A stretch of DNA of 64,000 bases. Origin: Cohnella nanjingensis (GTDB taxonomy: Bacteria; Bacillota; Bacilli; Paenibacillales; Paenibacillaceae). Shown in pieces: positions 1-7,121 of the stretch (the stretch's first letter is position 1; each line of letters starts with the position of its first letter). The notes below the pieces were generated by a model. It was not told where the DNA came from, searched no databases, and saw nothing but the letters and a program-made list of their open reading frames with translations. A program made the position numbers and the translations under genes. The DNA lies in contig NZ_JACJVP010000030.1 of assembly GCF_014212125.1 (NCBI RefSeq), positions 1 to 64,000 on the forward strand, written 5' to 3'.

Positions 1-124
1 TCGCAATTTTCATTATAGCCTGTAACCTGGTAAGGTCATGCGTGTTTTTTGCGCGAAGCGTTTCTCTCGGTCCGCCCGTTCAACTGTCTGCCCCTTATCA
101 TCCGCTGCGTTTCGCGCCTGCACG

Positions 125-997
125 CTAGGCGCGTTCATGTCGAAGCTGCCGATACGCGCCTGGAGGCATGCCGACCTGCCTGCGGAACAGCCGGATGAAG
201 TAATTGACGTTCGGCAGGCCGACTTGCTCCCCGATCTCCTGCAAGGGAAGATCCGAATGGTGCAGCAGCGTCTTCGCGCGGTCGACCTGAAGACGGTGCA
301 GATACTGGACGGGGCTGAGCCCCGTATGCTGCTTCAGGCAGCGCGCCAGGTAGTCGAAATGAAACAGGAGCGCCTGCTCCATCGCTTCCGCGCGGAACGG
401 CTCGCCCAAGTGCGCTTGGAGGTATCCGACGACCTGCTCGCTGATCTCGAACGCGCGCGTCTTCGCCGTCCCCCGCACGACCTCTTGCAGCCTCGCGAAC
501 ATCTCGCCAGCGACGACTTGGAGCCGCAGCGCGCTGCCGAGCGTCAGCGAGCGATGCAGCGCGATCATCTCGTCCATCACCGGCACGAGCAGGCGCGGCT
601 CGACGACGGCCCGCTTCGGCAGGTACATGAACTGTTCGCCCGGCAGCAGGTCGGCGTCGCTCGCCCGCTGCAGGAGACCCGACCAGGCGATCTGATCGTC
701 CTCCATTGCGCGTGGCGGACGCGGGTGGACGAAGTGGCACCAGTAGATCTCGGACGCCGTCTCGACCGGGCGGTGGCCGAAATGGACGAGCCCCGGCTGA
801 AGCAAGAGCAGCTCGTGCTCGCCCAGCTCGTAGACCTGGTCCGCCTCCGTCATGAAGAATTCGCCGCTGCGCACGTAGATCAGATCGTAGACGTCGAAGC
901 AGCGCTTGAAGTGCTGCGTGCCGGGCGACCAGACGCCCCCTCCGACCGTGATGAGCTGAGGCAGCGGCGGTATGGCGAGTTCAAGACATTGCATCAT
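125..997 (-). CDS. AraC family transcriptional regulator
   Basis: A 290-residue AraC/XylS regulator. The N-terminal half (about residues 25-110) reads as a cupin-like sugar-sensing domain with a glycine/leucine-rich barrel (YELGEHELLLLQPGLVHFG). The last ~100 residues carry the two helix-turn-helix motifs of the family (YLARCLKQHTGLSP, then IGEQVGLPNVNYFIRLFRR). The start is placed at the first of two adjacent ATGs, because a GGAGGAA box lies 5-8 bases upstream at 1001-1007; a longer reading from 1060 has no such site. It is divergent from the GHL6-type glycosidase at 1175, with about 180 bases between them, so it probably activates that gene. This link is inferred from position and from the usual role of AraC proteins next to glycosidases. 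Confidence 0.88.
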   Translation of the reverse strand: MMQCLELAIPPLPQLITVGGGVWSPGTQHFKRCFDVYDLIYVRSGEFFMTEADQVYELGEHELLLLQPGLVHFGHRPVETASEIYWCHFVHPRPPRAMEDDQIAWSGLLQRASDADLLPGEQFMYLPKRAVVEPRLLVPVMDEMIALHRSLTLGSALRLQVVAGEMFARLQEVVRGTAKTRAFEISEQVVGYLQAHLGEPFRAEAMEQALLFHFDYLARCLKQHTGLSPVQYLHRLQVDRAKTLLHHSDLPLQEIGEQVGLPNVNYFIRLFRRQVGMPPGAYRQLRHERA

Positions 998-1174
998 TGT
1001 TTCCTCCAGCCGGTCGGTTTCGTACGATTCTCTCCCTATTATTCGCCGATCCGATGCCAATTCCTCTCTCGATTAGGTCGACATCGTGCTAGATCTGGTC
1101 GAGAATGTGCCTAGCGGTCCGCCCAGCCTTCCCTTACAGTAGGAATCAAGTCCACACCCTAAGGAGGCACGCGC
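998..1174. promoter_or_regulatory. divergent promoter region, araC-type / glycosidase
   Basis: The 177 bases between the two divergent starts must hold both promoters. The clear elements are the ribosome binding sites: GGAGGAA at 1001-1007 (minus strand) and AAGGAGG at 1160-1166 (plus strand). No convincing pair of -35/-10 hexamers or direct repeat for AraC binding was picked out. Confidence 0.4.
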
Positions 1175-3151
1175 ATGCGGTTCCGCCAAGTTCATCTCGA
1201 TTTCCATACCTCGGAGCTTATTCCCGGCATCGGGAGTCGCTTCAGCAAGGCGCAGTTCCAAGATATGCTCCGCGCAGGTCGCGTCGATTCGATCACCGTC
1301 TTCTCCAAATGCCATCACGGCTGGGCTTATCATCCGTCCGAAGCGAACGAGATTCATCCGGGTCTCTCCTTCGACCTGTTGGGCGCGCAGATCGAAGCCG
1401 CCCACGAGATCGGCGTCAAGACGCCCGTCTACCTCTCCGCCGGCTTGGATCAGAAGCTCGCCCGCCGTCATCCCGAGTGGCTCATCCGCCGTCCGAACGA
1501 AGCGACCGTTTGGGTGCCGGACTTCCTGTCGCCCGGCTATCACCGCTTCTGCATGAACACGCCGTACCTGGACCTGCTCTGCGCCCAGATCGAAGAAGTC
1601 GTCTCCCGCTACGACGCGGACGGCATCTTCCTCGATATCGTCGGCGTGGCGGAGTGCTACTGTCAATCCTGCGTCGCGACCGTCCGTGCCGCCGGCGGCG
1701 ACCCCCGCGACCTGGAGGCGATGCGCGCGCTCTGGGATCGGACGTATGCGACGTATTGCGAACGGACGAACGCGGCCGTCCACGATCTCAAGCCGGGCTT
1801 GCCCGTCTTCCACAACGGCGGACACATCCGGCGCGGCCGGCGCGACTTGGCGCATTTCAATACCCACCTGGAACTCGAATCGCTGCCGACCGGCGGCTGG
1901 GGGTACGATCACTTCCCGTTGTCCGCGCGTTACGCGCAGACGCTCGGCATGGATTTCCTCGGAATGACCGGCAAGTTCCATACGTCGTGGGGCGAGTTCG
2001 GCGGCTACAAGCACCCGAACGCGCTGCGGTACGAGACCTCGCTCAGCCTGGCGAACGGCGCCCGCATCTCCATTGGCGACCAGCTTCATCCCGAAGGCCA
2101 TATGGATGAAGCGACGTACGCGCTGATCGGCGAGGCGTATGCCGAGGTCGAAGCGAAGGAGCCTTGGTGCGTCGACGTTGAAGCGGTTGCGGACATCGCG
2201 GTGCTCAGCGTGGAGGCGGTGACCGGCGGGAACCCGAACCCGCACGGAGACAAGACCGGCGATCCCGATGCCGGGGTCGTCCGGATGCTGCTCGAAGGCA
2301 AGCTCCTGTTCGACATCGTCGACCTGGAAGCGGACTTCGCGAAGTACAAGGTGCTCGTCCTGCCCGACCGATGCCCGGTGGACGAACGCCTCCATGGCAA
2401 GCTGCAGGACTTCCTGCGCGGCGGCGGCCGCGTGCTCGCCACCGGCGATTCCGGCTTGAACACCGAAGGCACGGCATTCGCTCTGAACTTAGGCTCTCGG
2501 TATATCGGCGATTCGGCCTGCCGGCCGAGCTACTTCCGCCCCGGCTTCCCCATCGCCGGTCTGCCCGCCGCTTCCTACGTGATGTATTCGGAGGGCAAAG
2601 AGATCGCGACGGCCGACGGCGGCACCGTTCACGGAGAGAGAGAGAACTCGTACTTCAACCGGGACGTCTTCTCCTTCTGCTCCCACCAGCACACGCCGAG
2701 CACGCTTCAATCGGCGGGACCCGCCATGACCGAAGGCCGGGACGGCATCTACTTCGCTTGGCAGGCTTTCTCCGAATACGCGGAGAAAGGCAGCCTCGTC
2801 CTGCGCGAAGCCGTCCTGTACGCGCTGAACCGGCTGCTGCCGAACAAGACGTTGACGACGAACCTGCCCGCCCAGGGCATCGTCACGCTGCAGAAGCAGG
2901 AGACGGCCCGCCGTTGGGTTCAGCATCTGCTCTACGCCTCGCCCGTACGCCGCGGCGACGGCATCGAAGTCATCGAAGACCTGCTCCCGATCCGTCAGAT
3001 CGACGTGACGGTCCGGGTGCCGTCCGACGTCGCCGCGGTCACGCTCGAACCGGCCGGCGTCGCGATTCCCTTCGAGCAGTCCGACGGCCAAGTCCGATAT
3101 ACGGTGCCGGAGCTGGTCTGCCATCAGATGGTCGCGCTGTCCTTCGCCTAG
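1175..3151 (+). CDS. GHL6-type glycoside hydrolase with beta-galactosidase trimerisation-like domain
   Basis: A 658-residue cytoplasmic protein (no signal peptide). Residues ~1-330 match the hypothetical glycosyl hydrolase 6 (GHL6) type of TIM barrel: it opens with QVHLDFHTSE, and has strands such as GVKTPVYLSAGLD and YDADGIFLDIV, where the aspartate is the likely catalytic-strand acid. Residues ~340-560 resemble the GH42 trimerisation (flavodoxin-like) domain (KVLVLPDRCPVDERL, GGGRVLATGDSG). A beta-rich tail follows. It probably cleaves a short plant- or host-derived oligosaccharide taken up by the cell; the sugar cannot be read from sequence. The ATG has a good AAGGAGG site 8 bases upstream. 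It is alone in its transcription unit, followed by a strong hairpin, and faces the AraC gene. Confidence 0.85.
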   Translation: MRFRQVHLDFHTSELIPGIGSRFSKAQFQDMLRAGRVDSITVFSKCHHGWAYHPSEANEIHPGLSFDLLGAQIEAAHEIGVKTPVYLSAGLDQKLARRHPEWLIRRPNEATVWVPDFLSPGYHRFCMNTPYLDLLCAQIEEVVSRYDADGIFLDIVGVAECYCQSCVATVRAAGGDPRDLEAMRALWDRTYATYCERTNAAVHDLKPGLPVFHNGGHIRRGRRDLAHFNTHLELESLPTGGWGYDHFPLSARYAQTLGMDFLGMTGKFHTSWGEFGGYKHPNALRYETSLSLANGARISIGDQLHPEGHMDEATYALIGEAYAEVEAKEPWCVDVEAVADIAVLSVEAVTGGNPNPHGDKTGDPDAGVVRMLLEGKLLFDIVDLEADFAKYKVLVLPDRCPVDERLHGKLQDFLRGGGRVLATGDSGLNTEGTAFALNLGSRYIGDSACRPSYFRPGFPIAGLPAASYVMYSEGKEIATADGGTVHGERENSYFNRDVFSFCSHQHTPSTLQSAGPAMTEGRDGIYFAWQAFSEYAEKGSLVLREAVLYALNRLLPNKTLTTNLPAQGIVTLQKQETARRWVQHLLYASPVRRGDGIEVIEDLLPIRQIDVTVRVPSDVAAVTLEPAGVAIPFEQSDGQVRYTVPELVCHQMVALSFA

Positions 3152-3168
3152 CAGGAATCTGCAGCGGC

Positions 3169-3211
3169 AAAAGCCAAGGAGATCTCGGAACGCCGAGTCT
3201 CCTTGGCTTTT
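3169..3211 (+). terminator. intrinsic terminator-like hairpin after glycosidase
   Basis: Arms AAAAGCCAAGGAGA and TCTCCTTGGCTTTT form a 14-bp stem around a small inner hairpin (CTCGG/CCGAG). It lies 18 bases after the glycosidase stop codon; the A/T ends make it usable in either direction. Confidence 0.85.
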
Positions 3212-3357
3212 CGTCTCTGCGGACGAGACGACCCGTTCTGCCTCGCGGGCACGCAGCCCTTCTCGCCTTGCAGCCTCATTCGACGTTCGCTCCCGCTTGC
3301 TATGCGCCTGCTTGCTTGGCGTGCCCGCAGCCGAACGTTCCGTCCCGTCCCGGCCGC

Positions 3358-3567
3358 TCAGTGTCCTCGCGCGTGCGAGATCGCATCGAGCTGCTGGACG
3401 ATGGAGAAAAGCAGCAGTCCCGCCGCCGCAGCCATGAGGCCCGCGCCCATCCAGCGCATCCATCTCCGGTCCGCGACGCACAGCCGGCCTGGCCTTCCTC
3501 CTGCCCATATCCCTCCGATGCCGATCAACAAGATGACGACCACGCCGAACGGCGCGTTTCCGGCCAT
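3358..3567 (-). CDS. small two-helix membrane protein
   Basis: A 69-residue protein with two hydrophobic segments: residues ~6-22 (FGVVVILLIGIGGIWAG) and ~42-57 (GAGLMAAAAGLLLFSI), separated by a basic loop. No known family was recognised. The start ATG at 3567 is chosen because a purine-rich GGAGGGAGAGGGAGAAG stretch directly precedes it; the longer frame from 3753 adds a cysteine-rich leader that looks non-coding. It sits alone between two plus-strand genes. It is probably a real small inner-membrane protein of unknown role. Confidence 0.6.
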   Translation of the reverse strand: MAGNAPFGVVVILLIGIGGIWAGGRPGRLCVADRRWMRWMGAGLMAAAAGLLLFSIVQQLDAISHARGH

Positions 3568-3769
3568 CTTCTCCCTCTCCCTCCGCAGCAATTTTCCCTT
3601 TTCATGGAATAGACGATTCAGAAGGACAAGAGTTGCGTCCCGGCATGCCGATTCCGAGATTTCGAGCCCGGGTGGAAATCCGGGTGCGCAGCACGTAAGA
3701 TAGAGACAGCGCGAATCCAAGGAATCTGAGCGACAAAGGAATCCGAATGCCAAAGGAGGCTTCCCGGCC

Positions 3770-4117
3770 GTGGCCGAAAAAATCTACAACACCTCCGTCG
3801 AATTGACGCTCGAGATCATCGGCGGCAAATGGAAATGCGTCATCCTCTTCCATCTCATCTCCGGCAAAAAGCGCAACAGCGAGTTCCTGCAGCTCATGCC
3901 GGCCGTCACGCAAAAAGTGCTCACCGAGCAGCTCCGCGAGCTGGAGGCCGACGGCGTCATCCGCAGAATCGTCCATCCTCAAGTCCCGCCCAAGGTGGAA
4001 TACGAGCTGACGGATTACGGCTGGACGCTGAAGGACGTCCTGACCTCGCTCTGCCTGTGGGGAGACCGCCACGCCGAACGGATGAAGCAGGGCGAAGTCT
4101 CCAGCCCCTCGGCCTGA
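3770..4117 (+). CDS. HxlR family transcriptional regulator
   Basis: A 115-residue winged-helix regulator of the HxlR family. The family signature is clear: SVELTLEIIGGKWKCVILFHL at the N terminus, then FLQLMPAVTQKVLTEQLREL (recognition helix) and YELTDYGWTLKDVL (wing). Translation starts with GTG at 3770, preceded by AAAGGAGG at 3752-3759. It has one cysteine in the N-terminal helix (GGKWKC), the position used for redox sensing in several HxlR proteins; whether it senses thiol stress is not known. No obvious target gene adjoins it, so it may act on itself or elsewhere. Confidence 0.88.
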   Translation: MAEKIYNTSVELTLEIIGGKWKCVILFHLISGKKRNSEFLQLMPAVTQKVLTEQLRELEADGVIRRIVHPQVPPKVEYELTDYGWTLKDVLTSLCLWGDRHAERMKQGEVSSPSA

Positions 4118-4242
4118 CGGAAGGATCGTTAGGCGTGGGCGATCGAAGTCCTTCCAGCTTTACTTATCGACAAAATACACGGAAAAAAGCGCAACCGAGT
4201 GGCCGCGCCGTAAGCTAATTTCCATTCCATTATTCATTCGTG

Positions 4243-4593
4243 TTACTCAAACTTACTCCAAAATTCGGCTTCGCTTATTTTTGTTGCTTGGAAGGTAGAT
4301 TTATATTTCTCGATATTGCTGACGGCAACAACACGATTGTCCTTGATCTGATAAATGAACGGTTCGATGATGCCGTAATAATGGGGTGCGTCAGCGCCGT
4401 TCGGAGCGATTGTAAAAATATATTTTTCTCCGGCAAGCAGGGTGGCGCGTAGAGAAGCTTTCTCCGTTTTATAGGTCCCGCCGCCAGCTGCAATTTTAAT
4501 TTGGCTACCGGGTTCCAGGTCTCCTTTCAACACCTTCGTCACCGTTACATGATAAGCCGTTCCGGGTACGACGACTCTGGACGGATAATTCAT
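4243..4593 (-). pseudogene. hypothetical protein, probably 5'-truncated remnant
   Basis: A 116-residue frame beginning MNYPSRVVVPG and containing VTKVLKGDLEPGSQIKI and GEKYIFTIAPNG, which resemble the C-terminal part of secreted or lipoprotein hypotheticals of Bacillota. Its ATG directly follows the TGA stop of the dehydrogenase gene, in the same frame (TGAATG), and has no ribosome binding site. It has no signal peptide although the fold type suggests export. The simplest reading is a gene whose 5' part was lost at this junction. Its base composition is lower in GC than its neighbours. It could still be translated by coupling to the upstream gene. Confidence 0.45.
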
Positions 4594-5655
4594 TCACGGA
4601 ATAATCTTGCGCCGGCGGAAGTCGTCGAAGATGCCCATGAACATCGCTTCCGTGTCGATATGCTCGTGGAAGCCGAACCGACGCGCCTTCGTGCCGTCCG
4701 CGAACATATCGTAGTCCCAGGAGAAGACGAAATCCCCGAAGCCCCAGGAAGATACTTCGTCGTAACCGTGCGGCGCGAGGCCGTACTTCTCGATCATCGC
4801 GTTCCAGAGCGTCTCCTTGTCGGCCATGACGACGCCTAGCGACATCTGGAGCGGCGGCGCGGTCTCGAGGCCGAAGTACCGCGCGATCTTCGGCCACATC
4901 TCGCTCCAGCGGAACAAGTCGCCGTTGTTGATATTGAACGCTTGGTTCGCGCACCGCGGATCGGTCGCCGCCCAGACGGTCGCACGCGCGAGCAGACCCG
5001 CGTCGGTCATCTCCAGCAGCTTGTCGTAAGCGCCGGGCTTGCCCGGGAAGCGGAGCGGCAGCCCCAGCTCCTTGGAGATCGCGGCATAGACCGCGATGAC
5101 CATCGCCAGGTTCATCGGATTGCCGAGCGCGAAGCCCCCGACGACCGACGGCCGGATCGCCGACCAAGTCCAATCCTTTCCTTTCTGCCTCTCCTCCAGA
5201 AACTGCTGTTGATCGACGTTGAACTCGGGCGGCATGTGTCCGGCGTCCGTCTCGCGCGCCGGCGTCTTGAACGGTCCGAGGTGCGCGCCGTAAACTTTGT
5301 ATCCCTGCATCAAGCTCACATGCTGCAGCCCCGGCGCCGCGGCTTCGAGCGCTTCGACGACGTTCACGAGCATCGCCATGTTCGGAGGGACGAGCTCCGC
5401 CCAGGTCGGGCGGTCTTGATAGGCGGCGTAGAAGAGATGCGTGACCTCGGTCAGCGTCCCGAGCTTGTCTCTGCAATCGTCCGGATTCAGCAGGTCGACC
5501 GCGACGAAGCGGACCCTTTCACTCGGCTCCCCTCCCCTGCGCGACAAGCCGATGACCTCCCAATCCGCCAGCGTTTCCAAGTGTTCGATCAGATTGCGTC
5601 CAATGACGCCGTTTGCGCCGACGACCAGGGCGACTTTTCTCGTTTCCCGTTGCAT
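4594..5655 (-). CDS. SDR family NAD(P)-dependent oxidoreductase, PRISE type
   Basis: A 353-residue extended short-chain dehydrogenase. The nucleotide-binding motif is VVGANGVIGRNL near residue 12. Further on are HVSLMQGYKVYGAHLGPF (a Tyr/Lys pair like the atypical active site of progesterone-5-beta-reductase/iridoid synthase enzymes, PRISE) and WSAIRPSVVGGFALGNPMN. These enzymes reduce activated C=C bonds of enones; the actual substrate is unknown. The start is put at the ATG at 5655 because AAGGAG lies 9 bases upstream; earlier ATGs overlap that site. It faces an HxlR gene across a 300-base control region with two dyads, which suggests HxlR-controlled detoxification. Confidence 0.85.
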   Translation of the reverse strand: MQRETRKVALVVGANGVIGRNLIEHLETLADWEVIGLSRRGGEPSERVRFVAVDLLNPDDCRDKLGTLTEVTHLFYAAYQDRPTWAELVPPNMAMLVNVVEALEAAAPGLQHVSLMQGYKVYGAHLGPFKTPARETDAGHMPPEFNVDQQQFLEERQKGKDWTWSAIRPSVVGGFALGNPMNLAMVIAVYAAISKELGLPLRFPGKPGAYDKLLEMTDAGLLARATVWAATDPRCANQAFNINNGDLFRWSEMWPKIARYFGLETAPPLQMSLGVVMADKETLWNAMIEKYGLAPHGYDEVSSWGFGDFVFSWDYDMFADGTKARRFGFHEHIDTEAMFMGIFDDFRRRKIIP

Positions 5656-5757
5656 TTGCAGCATCTCCTTCAAGGTGGAATGGGAGCGCGGTTCCGGTCT
5701 TTCCGGCTGCGCTTCCGGCTTGATGCCATTATGCTACGGGCTGCGTCCGACGGGAAG

Positions 5758-5777
5758 ATCGCACTTCGAAGTGCGAT
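5758..5777. promoter_or_regulatory. perfect 20-bp palindrome, candidate operator
   Basis: ATCGCACTTCGAAGTGCGAT is a perfect palindrome in the region between the dehydrogenase and the divergent HxlR gene. It lies just upstream of a weak dehydrogenase promoter (CATAAT read on the minus strand around 5730). Confidence 0.5.
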
Positions 5778-5779
5778 AG

Positions 5780-5793
5780 TTACCTCAAAGTAA
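5780..5793. promoter_or_regulatory. TTAC-N6-GTAA dyad, candidate HxlR operator
   Basis: TTACCTCAAAGTAA directly follows the 20-bp palindrome. TTAC-n-GTAA dyads are typical of HxlR-type operators. Its place between the dehydrogenase and the divergent HxlR gene supports this reading. Confidence 0.45.
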
Positions 5794-5850
5794 TGATGAC
5801 GCCGCGCGGCCGGCGCTGACGAATCTCAAACTAGGGACGGACAACTCCGC

Positions 5851-5880
5851 TGGCAATCGCGGCCGGGTCCAACGTATAAT
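5851..5880 (+). promoter_or_regulatory. promoter of hxlR-type gene
   Basis: TGGCAA at 5851-5856 and a consensus TATAAT at 5875-5880 are 18 bases apart, about 75 bases upstream of the HxlR start codon. Confidence 0.5.
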
Positions 5881-5955
5881 AGGGAGACGCGCAGCAACGA
5901 GACGGCAGGTACGGATCTTGACCGCCATCGCGCAGACGGAGAGGAGAGAACGCAG

Positions 5956-6303
5956 ATGAACCTATATTCGTTCGAGCCGAAGGTCGTGGACGGGAATCCG
6001 CATCTCTGCGACGGGCTGCAGATTCTCGGAGCCAAGTGGTCGTTTCTCGTCATCGCGGAGCTGATCAAGGGGCCGCAGCGCTTCAAGCAATTGCAGCGCA
6101 ACGTTGCCGTCGTGAAGACGCAATCGCTCACCGATACGCTTCGGCATCTCGAGAAGACCGGCGTCGTGAAGCGCGAAGTGTTCCCCACCGTACCGGTGTC
6201 GGTCGAATATTCGTTGACCGAGAAAGGCTACGATTTCGGAAAGGTGCTGCAGGAGCTGGACAATTGGGCGCAGCGGTGGTCGAGTCCGACGGACGTTGAA
6301 TAG
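5956..6303 (+). CDS. HxlR family transcriptional regulator
   Basis: A 115-residue winged-helix protein of the HxlR family: CDGLQILGAKWSFLVIAEL at the N terminus, a recognition helix in QSLTDTLRHLEKTGVV, and the wing VSVEYSLTEKGYDF. A cysteine (HLC) precedes the first helix, as in many redox-responsive members. The start is ATG with AGGAG 10 or so bases upstream. It is divergent from the PRISE-type dehydrogenase and probably represses it and itself through the dyads at 5758-5793. Only about 30% of its residues match the other HxlR protein at 3770 by eye, so it is not a recent duplicate. Confidence 0.88.
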   Translation: MNLYSFEPKVVDGNPHLCDGLQILGAKWSFLVIAELIKGPQRFKQLQRNVAVVKTQSLTDTLRHLEKTGVVKREVFPTVPVSVEYSLTEKGYDFGKVLQELDNWAQRWSSPTDVE

Positions 6304-6312
6304 ATTCCGCAC

Positions 6313-6338
6313 AAAAGACCGCCCGCAGGCGGTCTTTT
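6313..6338 (+). terminator. intrinsic terminator after hxlR-type gene
   Basis: An 11-bp perfect stem, AAAAGACCGCC / GGCGGTCTTTT, with a 4-base loop, 9 bases after the stop codon. Confidence 0.9.
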
Positions 6339-6393
6339 GATGTGAGTCCTCCAATCGCCTGGAATGGCAACAACCCCCATTGATGAACGAACG

Positions 6394-6438
6394 AAAGGAC
6401 CTCAAATTCCACCGCAAGGTAGAGGATGAGGTCCTTTT
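6394..6438. repeat. inverted repeat flanking a 22-base loop
   Basis: AAAGGACCTCA (6394-6404) pairs perfectly with TGAGGTCCTTT (6427-6437). It precedes the 51-bp tandem array and may be a boundary hairpin or a second terminator. Confidence 0.6.
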
Positions 6439-6484
6439 GACAAGAGAAATTCAACGCGAAGTGGGGGTTGAAAAGCAAATGAAG

Positions 6485-6907
6485 TACTGGGTACGTCTCA
6501 TTAGCCTCGCTTCGGCGAATTCTCGCCATGTGTCGTACTGGATACGTCACATAAGCCTAACTGCGGCGAATTCTCGCCATGTGTCGTACTGGGTACGTCT
6601 CATTGGCCTCGCTGCGGCGAATTCTCGCCATGTGACGTACTGGGCACGTCACATAGACCTAGCAGCGGCGAATTCTCGCCATGTGTCGTACTGGATACGT
6701 CACATAGGTCTCGCTGCGGCGAGTTATCGCTATGTGACGTACTGGATACGTCACATGAGCCTCACGGTGGCGAGTTCTCGCCATGTGACGTACTGGATAC
6801 GTTACATAGGCCTCGCTGCGGCGAGTTCTCGCCATGTGACGTACTGGATACGTTACATAGGCCTCGCTGCGGCGAGTTCTCGCCATGTGACGTACTGGGT
6901 ACGTCGC
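6485..6907. repeat. 51-bp tandem repeat array (8 full units plus a partial one)
   Basis: Eight consecutive 51-bp units start at 6485, 6536, 6587, 6638, 6689, 6740, 6791 and 6842, each opening with TACTGG, and a ninth partial unit runs from 6893. Each unit holds two dyads: ATGTGACGTA / TACGTCACAT around a CTGGA loop across each unit border (perfect at 6732-6756), and GGCGAG-TT-CTCGCC in the middle. Because 51 is a multiple of three, frames stay open on both strands and give repeated 17-residue peptides. No ribosome binding site or sensible protein goes with them, so I treat the array as non-coding. Confidence 0.9.
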
Positions 6908-6942
6908 GCTTCCGAAAAGACGGCGAAGCCGATTTTTCTTGG
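6908..6942 (+). repeat. partial copy of dispersed hairpin repeat
   Basis: The stretch with AAAAGACGGCGAAGCCGATT (around 6915-6934) followed by TTTCTTGG matches, in opposite orientation, the left part of the longer repeat copies at 29461 and 34150. The core AGACGGC-GA-AGCCG region forms a short hairpin followed by T residues. Confidence 0.5.
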
Positions 6943-6967
6943 TTGCCTTTCCGGCGCCTCGCGGCCC

Positions 6968-7060
6968 TCATTCCCCGGGCGGCTCATCTTGTCCACTCCG
7001 CTTCACCCACACGTCCTTGTAATTCACCTTGCCCCATGCGGTGAGCGAGATGCCGTGCAT
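6968..7060 (-). pseudogene. possible 30-residue C-terminal gene remnant
   Basis: The frame MHGISLTAWGKVNYKDVWVK (30 residues in all, ending EPPGE) reads like the last strand of a beta-sandwich domain and is open further upstream (FRVPG). It lies just past the terminator of the TIM-barrel gene and has no start signal of its own. It may be the tail of a lost gene. The family was not recognised. Confidence 0.25.
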
Positions 7061-7075
7061 GCCTGGAACCCTGAA

Positions 7076-7113
7076 TAAAAAGCGGGAAAACCGTCTCGAG
7101 ACGGTCCTCCCGC
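7076..7113 (-). terminator. intrinsic terminator of TIM-barrel gene
   Basis: Read on the minus strand, GCGGGAGGACCGTCT and AGACGGTTTTCCCGC form a long stem with CG at its tip, followed by TTTTTATT. It begins 9 bases after the stop codon. Confidence 0.9.
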
Positions 7114-7121
7114 GCCTTGCG

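Noticed and set aside
1073..2395. 440-residue minus-strand frame opposite the glycosidase
   Set aside because: Fully overlaps a well-supported gene, with no ribosome binding site and no domain.
6485..6907. CRISPR array
   Set aside because: There are no variable spacers: the whole 51-bp unit repeats, and no cas genes are near.
6380..7078. A 232-residue repeat protein on the plus strand (and shorter repeat proteins on the minus strand)
   Set aside because: The frames stay open because the repeat is 51 bp long; they are open on both strands, have no good ribosome binding site, and the units are dominated by palindromes.
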